From the NCBI GenBank assembly GCA_013365325.1, contig JABVXV010000025.1, forward strand, positions 124,001-188,000: a stretch of 64,000 nt of DNA. Direction: 5' to 3'. A program made the translations under genes and the position numbers. Below, in pieces: positions 23,005-35,591 of the stretch (position 1 is the stretch's first letter; every line of letters begins with the position of its first letter). The notes below the pieces were generated by a model, which did no database searches, was not told where the DNA came from, and saw only the letters and a list, made by a program, of their open reading frames with translations. The stretch is from Dipetalonema caudispina (lineage: Eukaryota; Nematoda; Chromadorea; Rhabditida; Onchocercidae).

Positions 23005-26000
23005 AGTTTGTGCTTTAGCAGCTTTTCAATGATTATTTTACTAACTAGTACTCTATGGACTTCTTATCTTTTCTTACTTATTTTTTCATGTGACATCATT
23101 GAAGTTTCTCAGAGTTCAATCTGGAAGCTTGATTCCAAATAAGTTGCAGAATGTTCTCTTATAATGTCAAAACTCGAAATTTTTTATATGGATCTTTCGT
23201 ATGTTTGTGCAAGAGATGAAAATAAATTTGTTCAAATTCATATCAGTAAAAGTATCGTGGTTATATTTGCTATGGTTAGTCAGTAAGGGTAGTGCAGATT
23301 TCGGAACTGATGAATAAACACGAGACTTAAAACACTTGCAATCAATGCAGGTGCAATTATATACTCTTGTTTGCGTCTGAATTCTTTTTGATTATAGTTA
23401 AATTTGGAATTCTTTGGTATTACCACATGTTTGTTGTTGTTCCAATGGTAGACTGCTGTTAAGAGATTAAGATAGCGAAGAATTAGGAGTGTTCCGGGTT
23501 TTAGGTTTGTCGGGCGCTCTGTGGTTTTTCTTTTTTATTCGAAACTAATGCCTTAAAAAATGAGGACTTTGATAATCCACAAATGGGACGCAGAAACAAA
23601 GTCTCGTGTCTGTGATAGATGTTAATGAACTGAAATCTTTAAAGAAATTAACAGCTGAAGATAAGTTGACCTTAGAAACATTGATCCAAGCGCTTCCCTG
23701 ACTTTTACTTTTTTGAAACTAAACTAATCATTCGTCTGAAATATTATTTTGAACTGGCTTAAGACGGTATGCTCTTCTGTTCTTCCAGTTCTTTCCCAGC
23801 AGAATGATACAATCGCACTTTTTCATAATATGGTGCTGAAGCGTTGCTTGTTTTACGAATGCTTTGCTTAATATATCTAAGGCAGAGAGTTCACTGGTAT
23901 TAATTATACCAATCATGTCATCCAGTGATATTAGATGCATTTGTATTTTGGCTAAATATAAGTGTTTAAGAGAACGTCAACTTTAAATTTTTATTGACTG
24001 AGTGTACGCTTATGAATGAGATTGTGTGAATCACGACAGAAAGGAAGAGAAAAAGCTATGAACAGTATTCTTTGCGTTGATCGATCTGAAAATAAGCAAA
24101 ATTGTGAAGTTCTGAATTTTGCTTATCGAAGCATGTCTGCTATATGGTCGTTTGATGATGATGCAAAATGTGGACTCCATGTTTCGTAAAAATGAGCAAG
24201 GGAATAAAATCAATTTATGACTCGGCGAGAAATCCATCGTAATGAAAATTAACTCCTTACATATTATGATGATTAACAAGGGCATGTTGTGATACGATTC
24301 TATTCGATACAATGGTAACAATATAGAAAAAGGATGAGAAGAGATTTGTTGATAAAGGATAAGCATAACCAGCGCATACAATATTAGTCATCTGATTAAA
24401 TTAGTTCTATTTGACAATAAGATCTGCAACATTTAGATGTGAATTAATTTTTATCATGAGAATTTGCTAAATACATGAACCAATGCAAACGTTCATCTAC
24501 ATTCATTACAAATGATGAAGCATTAAAAAATTTCTACATTCTTATGCTAAAATAATTTTGGTTTTCCAACACCATTTTTTTTTTTATTCATATCCTATTT
24601 AGACTGGAGGATTGACATCCTTCCATAATTGATTTTTCTCTTTAAAAGAAAAAAAAATGGTCTAAAGTATGACGTTTCTATGTAAACTACGTAACGCAAC
24701 TTTTTAGTTAAAATATTTTTGGACAAATAAAAAAGAATACTCTAATTTTATTTCCTGGTGAGCTGTTTTAAATGTAAAAGGAACAGCTTCCTTCATAAGT
24801 TGAATTTACTGACTGATCATAACATAGATAGTAGTTAGAAATGGAATGTATCCACTGGGTTGAGGCTCTGATTGATTCCATGAGATCTAATGAAATTTCG
24901 ATCAATTAAGAAAGTATGGCGAAATTCAGCTGGCAATTTGAGTTTCGTGTCGGCACAGTACGCATATACGTTACGCCTATATTTGCTAATACTTGCAGTG
25001 TATCTAAAAGGATGAACGTTTTGCTGAAGTTGTCGGAAATATTCATCAGCTTCATGCTGACGTCATAAAGTAAAGTAAATCTTCACACTGATGCCTGTCC
25101 CTCCTCTATCGTCCAACGATGTTTGCAAACCTCTTGCAGATGATGCACTAAGCAAAAGTTGTTGCAAAAGCATCTATTTTTCAACTAAACAATAAGGATC
25201 CTTTCAGTATATGCTTTGATTAAAGTTTAAGCGATGAAGATGGCGCCTGTTTGATAAAATCCGATGGGCAACATAATTCGCCAACATAATTGTCCTGAAA
25301 AATAAAATTTAATCAATCAGAGAACGAAAATGTATCAACTCAGACAACCAAAAGTTCTTCCATCCGTTCCTTTCCCATCCAATTGTTTGCTTTTCACACT
25401 TCCTTTAGACAAGTCTTCTTTTAGTAAGATCATGTTTCCATCCAATACTGACTTACTAATCTTCTCAATTTAATTTTTGAACTCTTCGAACTTTTCTAAT
25501 CTTTGAAATGCAATTTCACTATCCATCGATCTTTATCTACATTTTCATGCCAGTTAATCACTTCCATTCCGTTCTTTAAAAATTGGAGTATCATCTGAAG
25601 GATAAATTATTGGTGTAATTTTTACTATGATACCTTGTAATAGATAAATAAAAATTTGTTTTTGAATTAAGGAAAAAGATGGTATTGGTAGATCGAGTTT
25701 ATTCTATTAGCTTCATTAACCAAATTCTGCTATGTATTCTATTTTCAAGCCTACAGTCTTGAATGTTATAACTCATATTATTTAGTACTCTAAACTCTTA
25801 GTCTATAAAATTTTGTCCTTTTTATGGTTGGACATTTGCTTTGTGATTAAATTTTAACTTATTTAACAAATTTGTTAGTTTGCTTTAATTAAAAAAAAAT
25901 AATATACATTGCAAATAATGTTGAAAGTAGATGACAGAATGTGATGAGCAATTTTTTGGCATGTCCTTTGTTTAATTATAACGAGATATTTGTTATTTGC

Positions 26001-29000
26001 GGTAACAAAAAAAAGCTTTCATTTATCCATCTGTTTACTGCTGAACAGCTAATATTAAAATGAAAATTGTCAAGAGCATTCTGCAATTCAATTGAGCACA
26101 ATTCTTGCTACTATGATATTCTCCTGTATATGGCAAGTTCATCATATCATCATCTTTCAATAGATCATTGATCCTTCATGATTTTGATCAAAAGATTCTC
26201 CAATATGTCAAAATTTCTTTGAATTTGTATTATTTTCTGAATTGCTGTGATGACAGGAACAAATCTATCTTGGCATTCATTTTCTTCTTCAAAAAAAGAT
26301 TACTTCTAATTTTCTCTGCACTCGAGACTTTTTAAGCAGAATTCTATTTCAGAACATTTCAATCTATGTTTATTTAGTATAACCAAGCAATCAAGATTAT
26401 AAAAGATCATCAGTGGATGATTAGTATTGTGTCCGATTAATGATTAATGATAGCATTGCTAGAACCTATCTTTTTTTAATGAATGAACTGTTACTAGGCA
26501 AGACTTTCATTGATCGATTTGTTGTAGGATTAGTATTACACTGTCATCAGCTTTTCAATAGATCGAATAGGACAACGCATTGCTTCTTCCCTCCATTTCT
26601 TCAAATGTTTTATTATTTTAAATCTCTTCAGAAGTCTTACTTCCTTGTTTGTGAATATTCAGAAGTATATATGTGTATATATTTCCAAATAATTCATTAA
26701 AGTTTGAGTGATTTCAACCTTTAAAAAATTTAGCTGAAAATTCAACTGAAGTACAAAATGAATGAAATACAATTTTTTTTCCCTTTTTGTGTAAATTTTT
26801 TACTCTGTTGTATGACCAACACTTTATCACTTGCTTGTTCTATCATATTTTGCATGCTAGAATTATAAGCAGAAATATTAATCACATGTTTGTATGAGAA
26901 GTTTGCTGACTCATTAATTATAGGATAGCTTGTTAATTCACATTTCTTATGTAATCATATTCCCATTGATTTCTTCGGATTTATTTAATGTGGAATTTTG
27001 GGAATTTTGAGAATCGCATTAATCGTCTTTGAGAAAGATGATTACGAGAAAAGATTTCGATGAGATAATTTTTTAGGTCTCTTCAATTTCTAGTGAAGTA
27101 GAGACAATCCATCATTCATATCAAGCTATTTTTTCATAAATTTTGATTTCTGTTATAAATAATTCCTAATAATTCACAAATTTAAAAAATTTTTCTTGCA
27201 CTTATCTCTTTCTTCTAATATTTTGAAAAAATTCAAAATGTTAACATGTACTGCTTAACACTACGATTACTGATGCACTTTAAGGATCCGATCATATGTA
27301 AAACACTGCTAGGTCTAGAAATGTATTATAAAAATATTATGTCAACTATTTCAACTAATAATTTGCTCGTTGATGATAGTCTAATTTGCATCACAAAAAA
27401 GAATAATCACTGTTCATTCAGTTTAAAAAAAAAATCATTTTTGAAACTTACGCACTAATTTTGAAAATGGAGAGAAGCATCACTTTTGTTGTTAGAAAGG
27501 AATTTACCCTTAAGAAAAGTATTAGTAGCGGTAGCATGGCTAAGTTTCTCGACTAACATTCAATATTTGAAATAATGTATCGAATCTGAACTCGATTGTA
27601 ACTACTGCTTTGTATAGCCATTTAGCCTTAAGAACTTTATTTACTCCTAATTTCATCGACAAATTGTTAACATTGGCTATTGTGAATGATTTGGATGAAA
27701 AATAACTCTCAAAACTTTAGCAGATGCGATTGAGGAGAACGATTAATAACAGCAGTTATAGATTGAAATAAAAAACTCTATTTCAACAAATGTTGGTGAA
27801 ACGGTGGAATGGCGTACAAGGCTGATATCATCATCCTTTTTGCAATTTTATAATTCGAAACTTTTGTCTTTGATATCTTATATATGAGAAAGATTTTTTT
27901 AACAATGCGAAATTCAGAAAGTTCGAAAACAATTTCTCCCTGAAATATCAATAGCTTTTTCGAATTAAAAAAGTCTCAAAATCATATTCTAAAATTCTAC
28001 CAAATTTATCCTCACAAAAAATATATGGCGAATCATTGAGTATTGTAAAATGAAATCAGTTCTTTTTAGATTTACTTATCATCAATAGTATTATTATACG
28101 TATGAAAATATTGCAGTGAAAAGCTCAAGAATAAACATCGAGACATTACTACAATGTTTAAGTGAGAATAATCAATGTCTTTAAAATTAAGATATGCCCA
28201 GCAAAATGAAACATCGATTTAAAAAAAAAAAAAAAAAAGATTTTTGAAAGATTCTTTTAAAGAAGGGCTAATTGATCGAAGGACAAAATGAGAAAGATTG
28301 AAAGCATACATCTCTTTCTTATTTTTTGTTTCAGAAGCCTTAAATAACTACAAAAAAGTATTTCATATTGTTAGAGTTAGTACGATGAGAAACAACAATT
28401 GTCAATATGGCAAATAGGGTCATAGAATTGAGAATAAACTTTGAAAAGCTATGGCCTATTTTGCCGTTAGCATCAAATATTCAACGAAAATAACTAATAA
28501 ATCATTCGATAAAGTTGTAGAGGAAGGGAAATACATTTTTATTAAATTTAATATTTCACTCTTACACTGTGTATCATTTCCGCACCAGTCAATAAAATTA
28601 AGTATTTGATCGTATCGTTTCCAGTAGGTAATTAGAAGAAATAATTCTATTACACATTATCGTTTTCATTCCACATTAGAATTAATGGCAAAGCTGACAT
28701 CGATCATTTCTTTCCTTACATTCGTTAGTTAGGTTATGCGAAATGGATTTTGTTATTTATTTTTTTAATATCTGCGTAGGAAGAAGTGGAAAAGAAAAAA
28801 TTGATCATTTCCAGAATTACGTTGCAAATCGCTTGTTTGGAAAACGAAACTAACTGCTGTAAATCATTAGTTGCCATTATCTTATTTTCATTGGAGATTG
28901 CTTTCCGGATTGTTTAAGCCGTGTTCCGGAATTACAGTTAACATCCATTGTATAAAGTAGTAAAATTAAGCTCATTGGAAAGAGTTGATTTTATTCTGTG

Positions 29001-29737
29001 ATGTGCGATAATAATTTGTTGTTAATTTCTGGAAAGATAATTTAGAATTCAATCATTAAAATTGCATGATTTAGAGTCTTCGTTGAAATTCCAAAAAATT
29101 CGGAGGAAATCACGCAGATAGCTAAAATTGTCATTTTTCTGTCTGAAAATTTCGAACTACCAAATAAGAAAAAATGAAATTTCTATTCTTCGTAAAATTT
29201 GAAGTCATATTTTCCAATGCCAAATTATACTTTTTTTTGTTTTCGTCTTTTTTTCTAAGTGGCTTGGCTGTTGTTTAATGCCTCAATTTTTTCGGCTGGT
29301 ACATTTTTGCACCCAACAAATGTTCACGTTTGATAAACAGAAATGAGCTAATAATAAAGCTGAAGTTTCATAAATTCCAAAGGACAATGAAATAAATTTC
29401 AGCTAATTTCGAAAATTTTTCCATCCGTTTGTTTTTCGTAATGGCGAGGCTTTAGTGCTTAAATTCAACATAACTGTTAGAATGTTTTAATTAAAATTCA
29501 AAAACTTATTGAACTTTCTGATTTTATCATTAAGTTTAATGAAGCTTATTATTACGAATATATTTTGCTTTTTGCTTATTAGCGAAAAGCAAACATCCCC
29601 TTTAATTTAAAACAAAAGAGCATGTGTCATTTTATTAATTTTATCACTACATCAAATTTAAAGATTTTCAAAAAAACTAAAAATTTAGACTGATAATAGT
29701 TACAAAAGTGACCATTTTTATATCAAATATGATCATT

Positions 29738-29836
29738 CAGTAATAATAATAGTAAAAATAATTAATAATAATAGTAACAATAATAATAATAGTAATAATA
29801 ATAATATGATAATGATGATGATAATAATAATGATAA
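29738..29836. repeat. Imperfect AAT/ATG trinucleotide microsatellite
   Basis: About 100 bases of interrupted AATAATAAT and GATGATGAT units. It is low-complexity sequence, not spaced repeats, so it is not a CRISPR array. Confidence 0.8.
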
Positions 29837-32800
29837 GGAGAAATCCTGTGAAAAAATTGCTTCACTGCTTATGCTGATATTTCAAACTTTTTTCAACAAT
29901 GAATTTGTTCTAACATTCTACTTTTTTCTTGAAATAATTTACTGAAATTTTCCGAGTTATTGGAAATTGTCATCAATTTTTTCAATATGTCTGGATGAAT
30001 TTTTGAAATAATAGGATTTCTTATCCCATAATCAGTTTGAGTTCTAGCAGGCAAAGACTACAAGTTGAAAAAACCATGTCGTTTTCGTAATGACAGCATT
30101 GAATTATTGAATTATGGAAGACTTTTATATTTTTTTTCTTTTTTTGTTATTTAATCTCTTTCAAGCAAAGTTGAGGAAAGAATAAAATGAAGAAGATCAC
30201 AGGAAAATTTGCCACAGTCGAAAAAAATAATTTCAATTTTGTACATTTAACTTATCACTTTTCTAAAAATTTCTACCTCAAAAATAATGTATTCAATTGA
30301 ATAAAATTTTTCCAATTTCTTCCTAAAATTAATAAATAATTGCTCAGAGTTTGAAAATAATTCGACGATCGTATATCAAAACTTGATTTATGAGTATCAT
30401 AGCAATATTGCTTATTAATTTTTAAAGTAAGGTGCTGTTGTGCCATTTTGCCATTGTTCTGATTGTCACATTTAGATGTTTATATGCAATTAATTGCAAG
30501 TTAACTGCCACCCATATAACACAATTACCCAAGAATAGTATCCTAATAGCGCCTAATCATTTATGTATGAGCAATCTTTTGGCTTCCTTAAAGCCATTTC
30601 TCATTGTTGAATTGACGTCATAAGGAAATCTGATGAAGCAATTGACATACTATACAATTCGTTTATAATATTATTCCACAAAACTGATAAATATGGCTCA
30701 TTTTCACAACCACTACTTTTTTCCACTCAGAAAAGCCATCATTGCTCCTTTTTTTAGAAATGTCACATCTGTAAAAACATCGTAATTTTGCCAAATTTAC
30801 TTCGCTTTTCGGCGTTTTATAATATTTTTGTTAGAAATATGAGTCATTTTCGAAAGGCATTGTTTTGAAACAGATGTTGGAGTATTTTTTATGACCGATT
30901 TCCACTTATGATAATAACTTCAATACGAATAGGCATACAATTGAAATTCATTTACAATACTGAAGTACCATTTTTATATCTAATGCAAAATATTAATTCG
31001 TCTTTTTAGGTTGAAATGTTTGTTTTTAATGGATTATTTACAGCATCTTCGCTTTCTTTTTTCCAATAAAAAAGAAAAAATTCTTTGAAGCGACGAAAAT
31101 CAACAAATTATTACGAATCTTTTGTGTTTTTCATTACCAAGACTGATTTTTTATCATTTTTTGTCAATAATTATTCATTTCATATTTTTGCCGTTTGTTT
31201 TTAACTTAATTTCAAATTCAATTGCTCTGTTCATATGAGTGATTTTCAAGCTAATTTCATTCCACAAAAATCAATTTTGACTTTGATATGCATCAAGGAA
31301 AATCAAGAAAACAGTAGGATGATTTTATTATTATAAAATAAATAGAAGTCGAATTCATACTACACTTCGAACTAACCTTTAAGTATGCGAACAATTATCA
31401 TTGTTACAACACTCTCTTTCCTGGAATTCACACTCTTTGGTCATTTCAATGTCATATAGTTTAGCTCGGATACGTTAAAGTTTTCAAACTTACAAGTAAA
31501 TAAGTAAAGGAGCCATTTACATTTAGCAGGAACATGGCAAACTTTTTTCGCTATCATTTTGATCGGAAGTAGAAATACATTTATTTTGGACGAGATATTT
31601 CTTCAGTTAAAAATGGCCATCAATAAGATTGGCTGTAACAAAAATGGCTTATAAAAACAATTAACTCTATATTCCCTTCCGGATGACCGATATTGCATAT
31701 CTTGGCCATCTTTGGCCTCTTGCTAGTCTCATTTCTCTCTTTCATTCTTTTGTTATTAAACCTAATAATTAAGGCAATATTCATATCTTTAATGATGAAA
31801 TTTGTCCCTTTCTATATTATTTAAATAAGGAAAAGATCAAATTTTTTCCTTCTTTCAAACAACTTAAGTTTTCATTTTTTTTCTCATTTTTAACAAGATT
31901 TAAAGTGCGACTTTTTTCTAGAGAAAGCACACATTCCGAAATTTCGCCAATTTACCATTATTGTGTATCGCATCGTGTTAAAATTTGGGCAGTGTTTGAT
32001 AAAATTCATTCAGTAGCTTTGTAGAAACAAAAGAGAAAGATAATAATGTAGAGAGAGAGTGAGAGGGAGGGATCTTCTTTGCAATGAAAAATGAGGAAAT
32101 AAAATGAATTGATGAAAGTGAACCCTTCGAAGAGACAGAGGAAGAGGCAGTCAAGATGTTATTGGTATTCAGTTTTTCTTATAATGTGCTTCCCATATCC
32201 ATCTATATGATGTACTAACAATACAAATGGGTTATTGTGTTACTGGTACTTCTGGATGGCTTAAGATTTCAATATCAAAGGTTTCTGAAGATTTGAAAGT
32301 TTAGAGATTAAAGATTTGGTAGTTAGGATTTTCCTAAATAAACTTCAGTTTCTATAATTAGAGCTAATGGCTTTAGCTTCTCCTCGTTCTGTCATCCAAC
32401 CTATAATTTTTCCCATTCTTATCACATGTTTCATTTTTCATTGCAAACATATCTGTTAAGCATTAATTATTTTGTTGAACTATTTCGTCTTGGACATCAG
32501 TAAATAGCAGTCAGGATCCGGAATATTGACCTATAAACTGGATGAATGATCCCCCTCAACTGTTTGTTTCTCTACCAAATTTTAGAAATTTTGTCAAATT
32601 CAGAATTAAACTTAAAATTCAAAAAAAAATGCGAAACTTTGTAAAGCTTTTCTCTTAAGTCATGAAAAATTACAGTTAGTTTTTCTTTTTTAAAATCATG
32701 AATAAATCCCTGAAAAGAGTGTAAATAGTTTAATTATTTACAAAGATTACATTTCATCTCATAACTCATTTTTCAAATGAATTTTTTTCATCAGTTGACT

Positions 32801-33360
32801 TCAATCCATCATTCAGTTGATGAATTATTGCTTTATGATCTTACTCCAAGGAATTATCACAAAGTAGCTGATTTTTCAATAGTTGTGGAAATACTTACTA
32901 CCAGTCTTCTTTTTTTTTTGCAAAGTTACCATTTAATTGTTCCTAGCAGCTTATCCACATGAATTATGTTACAACTTTAAAAACATTTTGAGAATTTTAT
33001 TAGAATTTCTTGTTCGGACAATTAAAAAAAAAAAGACTTATTTAGCTGGACCGAAAAGTTGTAAGTATTTTCAGATATTTGATTTCATTGGCGACTTTGG
33101 TGTGCCATTATAGTTTCATTGATTATGACTATTATTGACTTTACCGCTTTACCAAGCGATAGAATACATGGAGAGAAATAGGTGAAATAATTTATATGGT
33201 GAAATAATCAACAACAATAAAATGAGAAACATAGAATGGTTGAAGTATCTTTCATATTTCAGAATATTAATTATTTAAAAAGTTGCTAAATTTTTCACAC
33301 TATGATATATTTTTATCCGATTTATATTACATTTCATATTACCTCTTTGTCATATGTTTT

Positions 33361-33492
33361 CTTCATCAAATTGAATATTTTTCCTGAAATTTCATTTCAA
33401 AGATGTGAAAATTTGAGAAAAAAAAAGTTAAAAAAATAAATAAAGGGATGAAAAATTCGTTTGTCGCTATGTATTTAGATTCATAATAAATT
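33361..33492. repeat. Diverged direct repeat, copy A
   Basis: Shares an ordered series of blocks with 33737-33892: GAAATTTCATTTC, then an A-rich run with AAAAAAATAAATAAAGG, then ATGTATTTAGAT and ATAAATT. No coding frame is seen; it could be an old non-coding repeat or a small mobile-element relic. Confidence 0.6.
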
Positions 33493-33736
33493 TCTGAATG
33501 TTTTCAAATCATCCGCATAAATGTCCATCAATTATCCATTTGTCAGCAATTTGTCAGTATTAACAATGATTGGATGTGGAATCCTGATGAGAAATCATTT
33601 CCGAGAGAATGGTTAAAAGAAGTTTACGTCAAGATTTAAGTTCTACTTGAAGTTTAAGGACCAAACATTGAGAATTCAAAATGCGTTGAGCCATTGTTTG
33701 CAATTATAATACTTATACTTCACAGTTCCTTTTTTA

Positions 33737-33892
33737 TCAAGTATTTTATACATCAGTTTGAATTTTTTTCCTAATAATTTCTGTCGTTTGAAATTTCATT
33801 TCGAAGACTTGAAGATTTGAAAAAAAATTAAAAAAATAAATAAAGGAATGGAAAAGTCGTTTACCTCAATGTATTTAGATTTACAATAAATT
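33737..33892. repeat. Diverged direct repeat, copy B
   Basis: Partner of 33361-33492, about 370 bases downstream in the same orientation, with the same block order but an extra segment of about 20 bases near its start. Confidence 0.6.
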
Positions 33893-34870
33893 AAACTTTT
33901 CTCCTTTTCACTCCATCCTTCTTCATGTCTTTACCCCGTACCGATCTTAGATCCTTTTGGAAAAATTCATCAGAACGATGATATCCAAAAAAAAAAAAAA
34001 AAAAGTGTGATGAAATAAGGAAATGATAGGTATTCTTCCTATTTCACGGATTAATGATAAATTGTTCAGAGATTTTATTTAATGAGGAAATATTCGTGAT
34101 CGAATTAAATTGAATATTTTTCAATATAAGCAAACTGCGAGCGGTAGAGTAGTTATTTATGTATTCTTCAATCTTTTTTTGTGAATTGAATGAAATGTTA
34201 GTTCCTTCTTACTTCGTTAATGATGCAATTTGAGATGTAACACTGTAGTAATCTCAGTAAAGAGTATCGTTAATCAGACTAATTAACATCTTTCTAATTA
34301 CTAACATTCTCTCCAACAACTGTTATTAGTTGCATCATCAACCGTCCCATTTACGGATAGAGAAATTTTCTTAATCAAAAAATAAAAAAAGTAGTGCTAT
34401 GGAAATCATATGGTACAATAATCAAGTCACCTTCGAAAGCCTTCAAGCTAACCAACTACTAGTACTAATCTGGCTTTATTTAATTCTATTTAGTTGCTAG
34501 GCTCTTCCATAATCTTTCATTAGGAATATTTCTTAGTCAAAATATTCTTTCCTTATCTAAAAGTACAAATATTTATTATCGTTGGTAGAAAAATGAGAAA
34601 GTGAATAAACATCATTATAAGTAGTATTTTGTGTACTGATGTAGAAAAATTATCTTACTTATTACGGGATTGAATGGGATAATCTGCGCCTATTCTCCAA
34701 TTTACTAGACTGTTGCATAGCTGGCAATAGACTATGTGTCGGTCGATATGTATCCTTAAATCAAAGTGTCAAATGATAAATGGTATCAGTTGTATGTACG
34801 TAGATAACTGTAGTGGATGATTTATTTTAGTGGACGAAAAATAAGAGAAAACATATGGTTTGGCTAGCAG

Positions 34871-35591
34871 GGATGTCATTTGTGTTATCGACATTTGTAT
34901 GCTGCTTTTAATCACAATATCCGTGCTCTTCATTTATACTGTTCTACTGATCGGTTTCTTCATGGGATGGTGCACTCTGATACCAATGATGTTTCATCCA
35001 AGGAAAGAAATTCCGTTTTGCTCCGTGAAATCACCAAGACGGAACACCAAATATGGTGATGTAGAATCCACTATTTCTAGCTCGTCAGTTTTCAATTTAT
35101 TACCTAATGTTTAAAATTTTAATTTTAATTAGTTCGAATAGCTTTGATTTAATATTATCAGTTTAATTCAGATTATAAATTTCAGTTTCGTATTTACGAA
35201 ATGATGATGTTATTTAGATTATCGGCAGAATGTGCAAACCGAATTTTTGAATCAACGAAAAAGCTGGACAGGAGGTATTCATCATACAACATTCGATCGC
35301 CGCCATTAAGCGATTATCTTCATCCCAAATATTCATTGCCTCCCATAAAAATTGATTTTGATGCAGAGCAGGTAATCGAATTTCTATAATTCGACTCAAT
35401 TTTGAGTTTGAATTTAACTGAAACTCAAAAATAAACTTTGTTAATTTCGATATTTTCAGATATATTTTAAACAGTATTTACGTACGCCTGCTCATTTATG
35501 CATAAAGAAGATAACATTACCAAAGCCAGAACCAGAAAGCAAATCACTGCAATCAGCATCAGTTGCTCAATATGAAACTGTAATTGTATAG
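34871..35591 (+). CDS. Small one-pass membrane protein, unrecognised; start uncertain
   Basis: Three exons join in phase 0 after the first: 34871-35060, 35186-35371, 35460-35591. The first exon begins with a strongly hydrophobic helix (MLLLITISVLFIYTVLLIGF) followed by HPRKEIPFCSVKSPRRNTKYGD. The second is Arg/Ser/Tyr-rich (RRYSSYNIRSPPLSDYLH) and the third ends SVAQYETVIV, a C-terminus that would suit a class I PDZ ligand only loosely. No ATG lies in frame upstream before a stop, so either an upstream exon in phase 2 was missed or translation starts at the Met at 34899, just before the helix. About 165-170 residues. The basic segment after the helix suggests that the C-terminus faces the cytoplasm. 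I do not recognise the family; nematode-specific is a guess. Confidence 0.55.

Larger units (their letters stand above)
23005..34870. other. Large intergenic region, no supported gene
   Basis: Nearly 12 kb of AT-rich DNA without a recognisable exon on either strand. Isolated short open frames exist, the longest a 116-codon frame on the minus strand at 24031-24381, but none has family motifs, neighbouring exons or good splice borders. It contains a TAA/TGA-type microsatellite (29738-29836), long poly-A tracts (for example near 28220 and 33988) and a diverged direct repeat (33361-33492 and 33737-33892). Long introns or regulatory DNA of flanking genes are possible. Confidence 0.5.

Noticed and set aside
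24031..24381. 116-codon minus-strand frame in the gene-poor region
   Set aside because: No family motif, no neighbouring exons, and composition like surrounding AT-rich DNA.
29738..29836. Repeat cluster checked as a CRISPR array
   Set aside because: It is a simple trinucleotide repeat without unique spacers, in a eukaryotic context.
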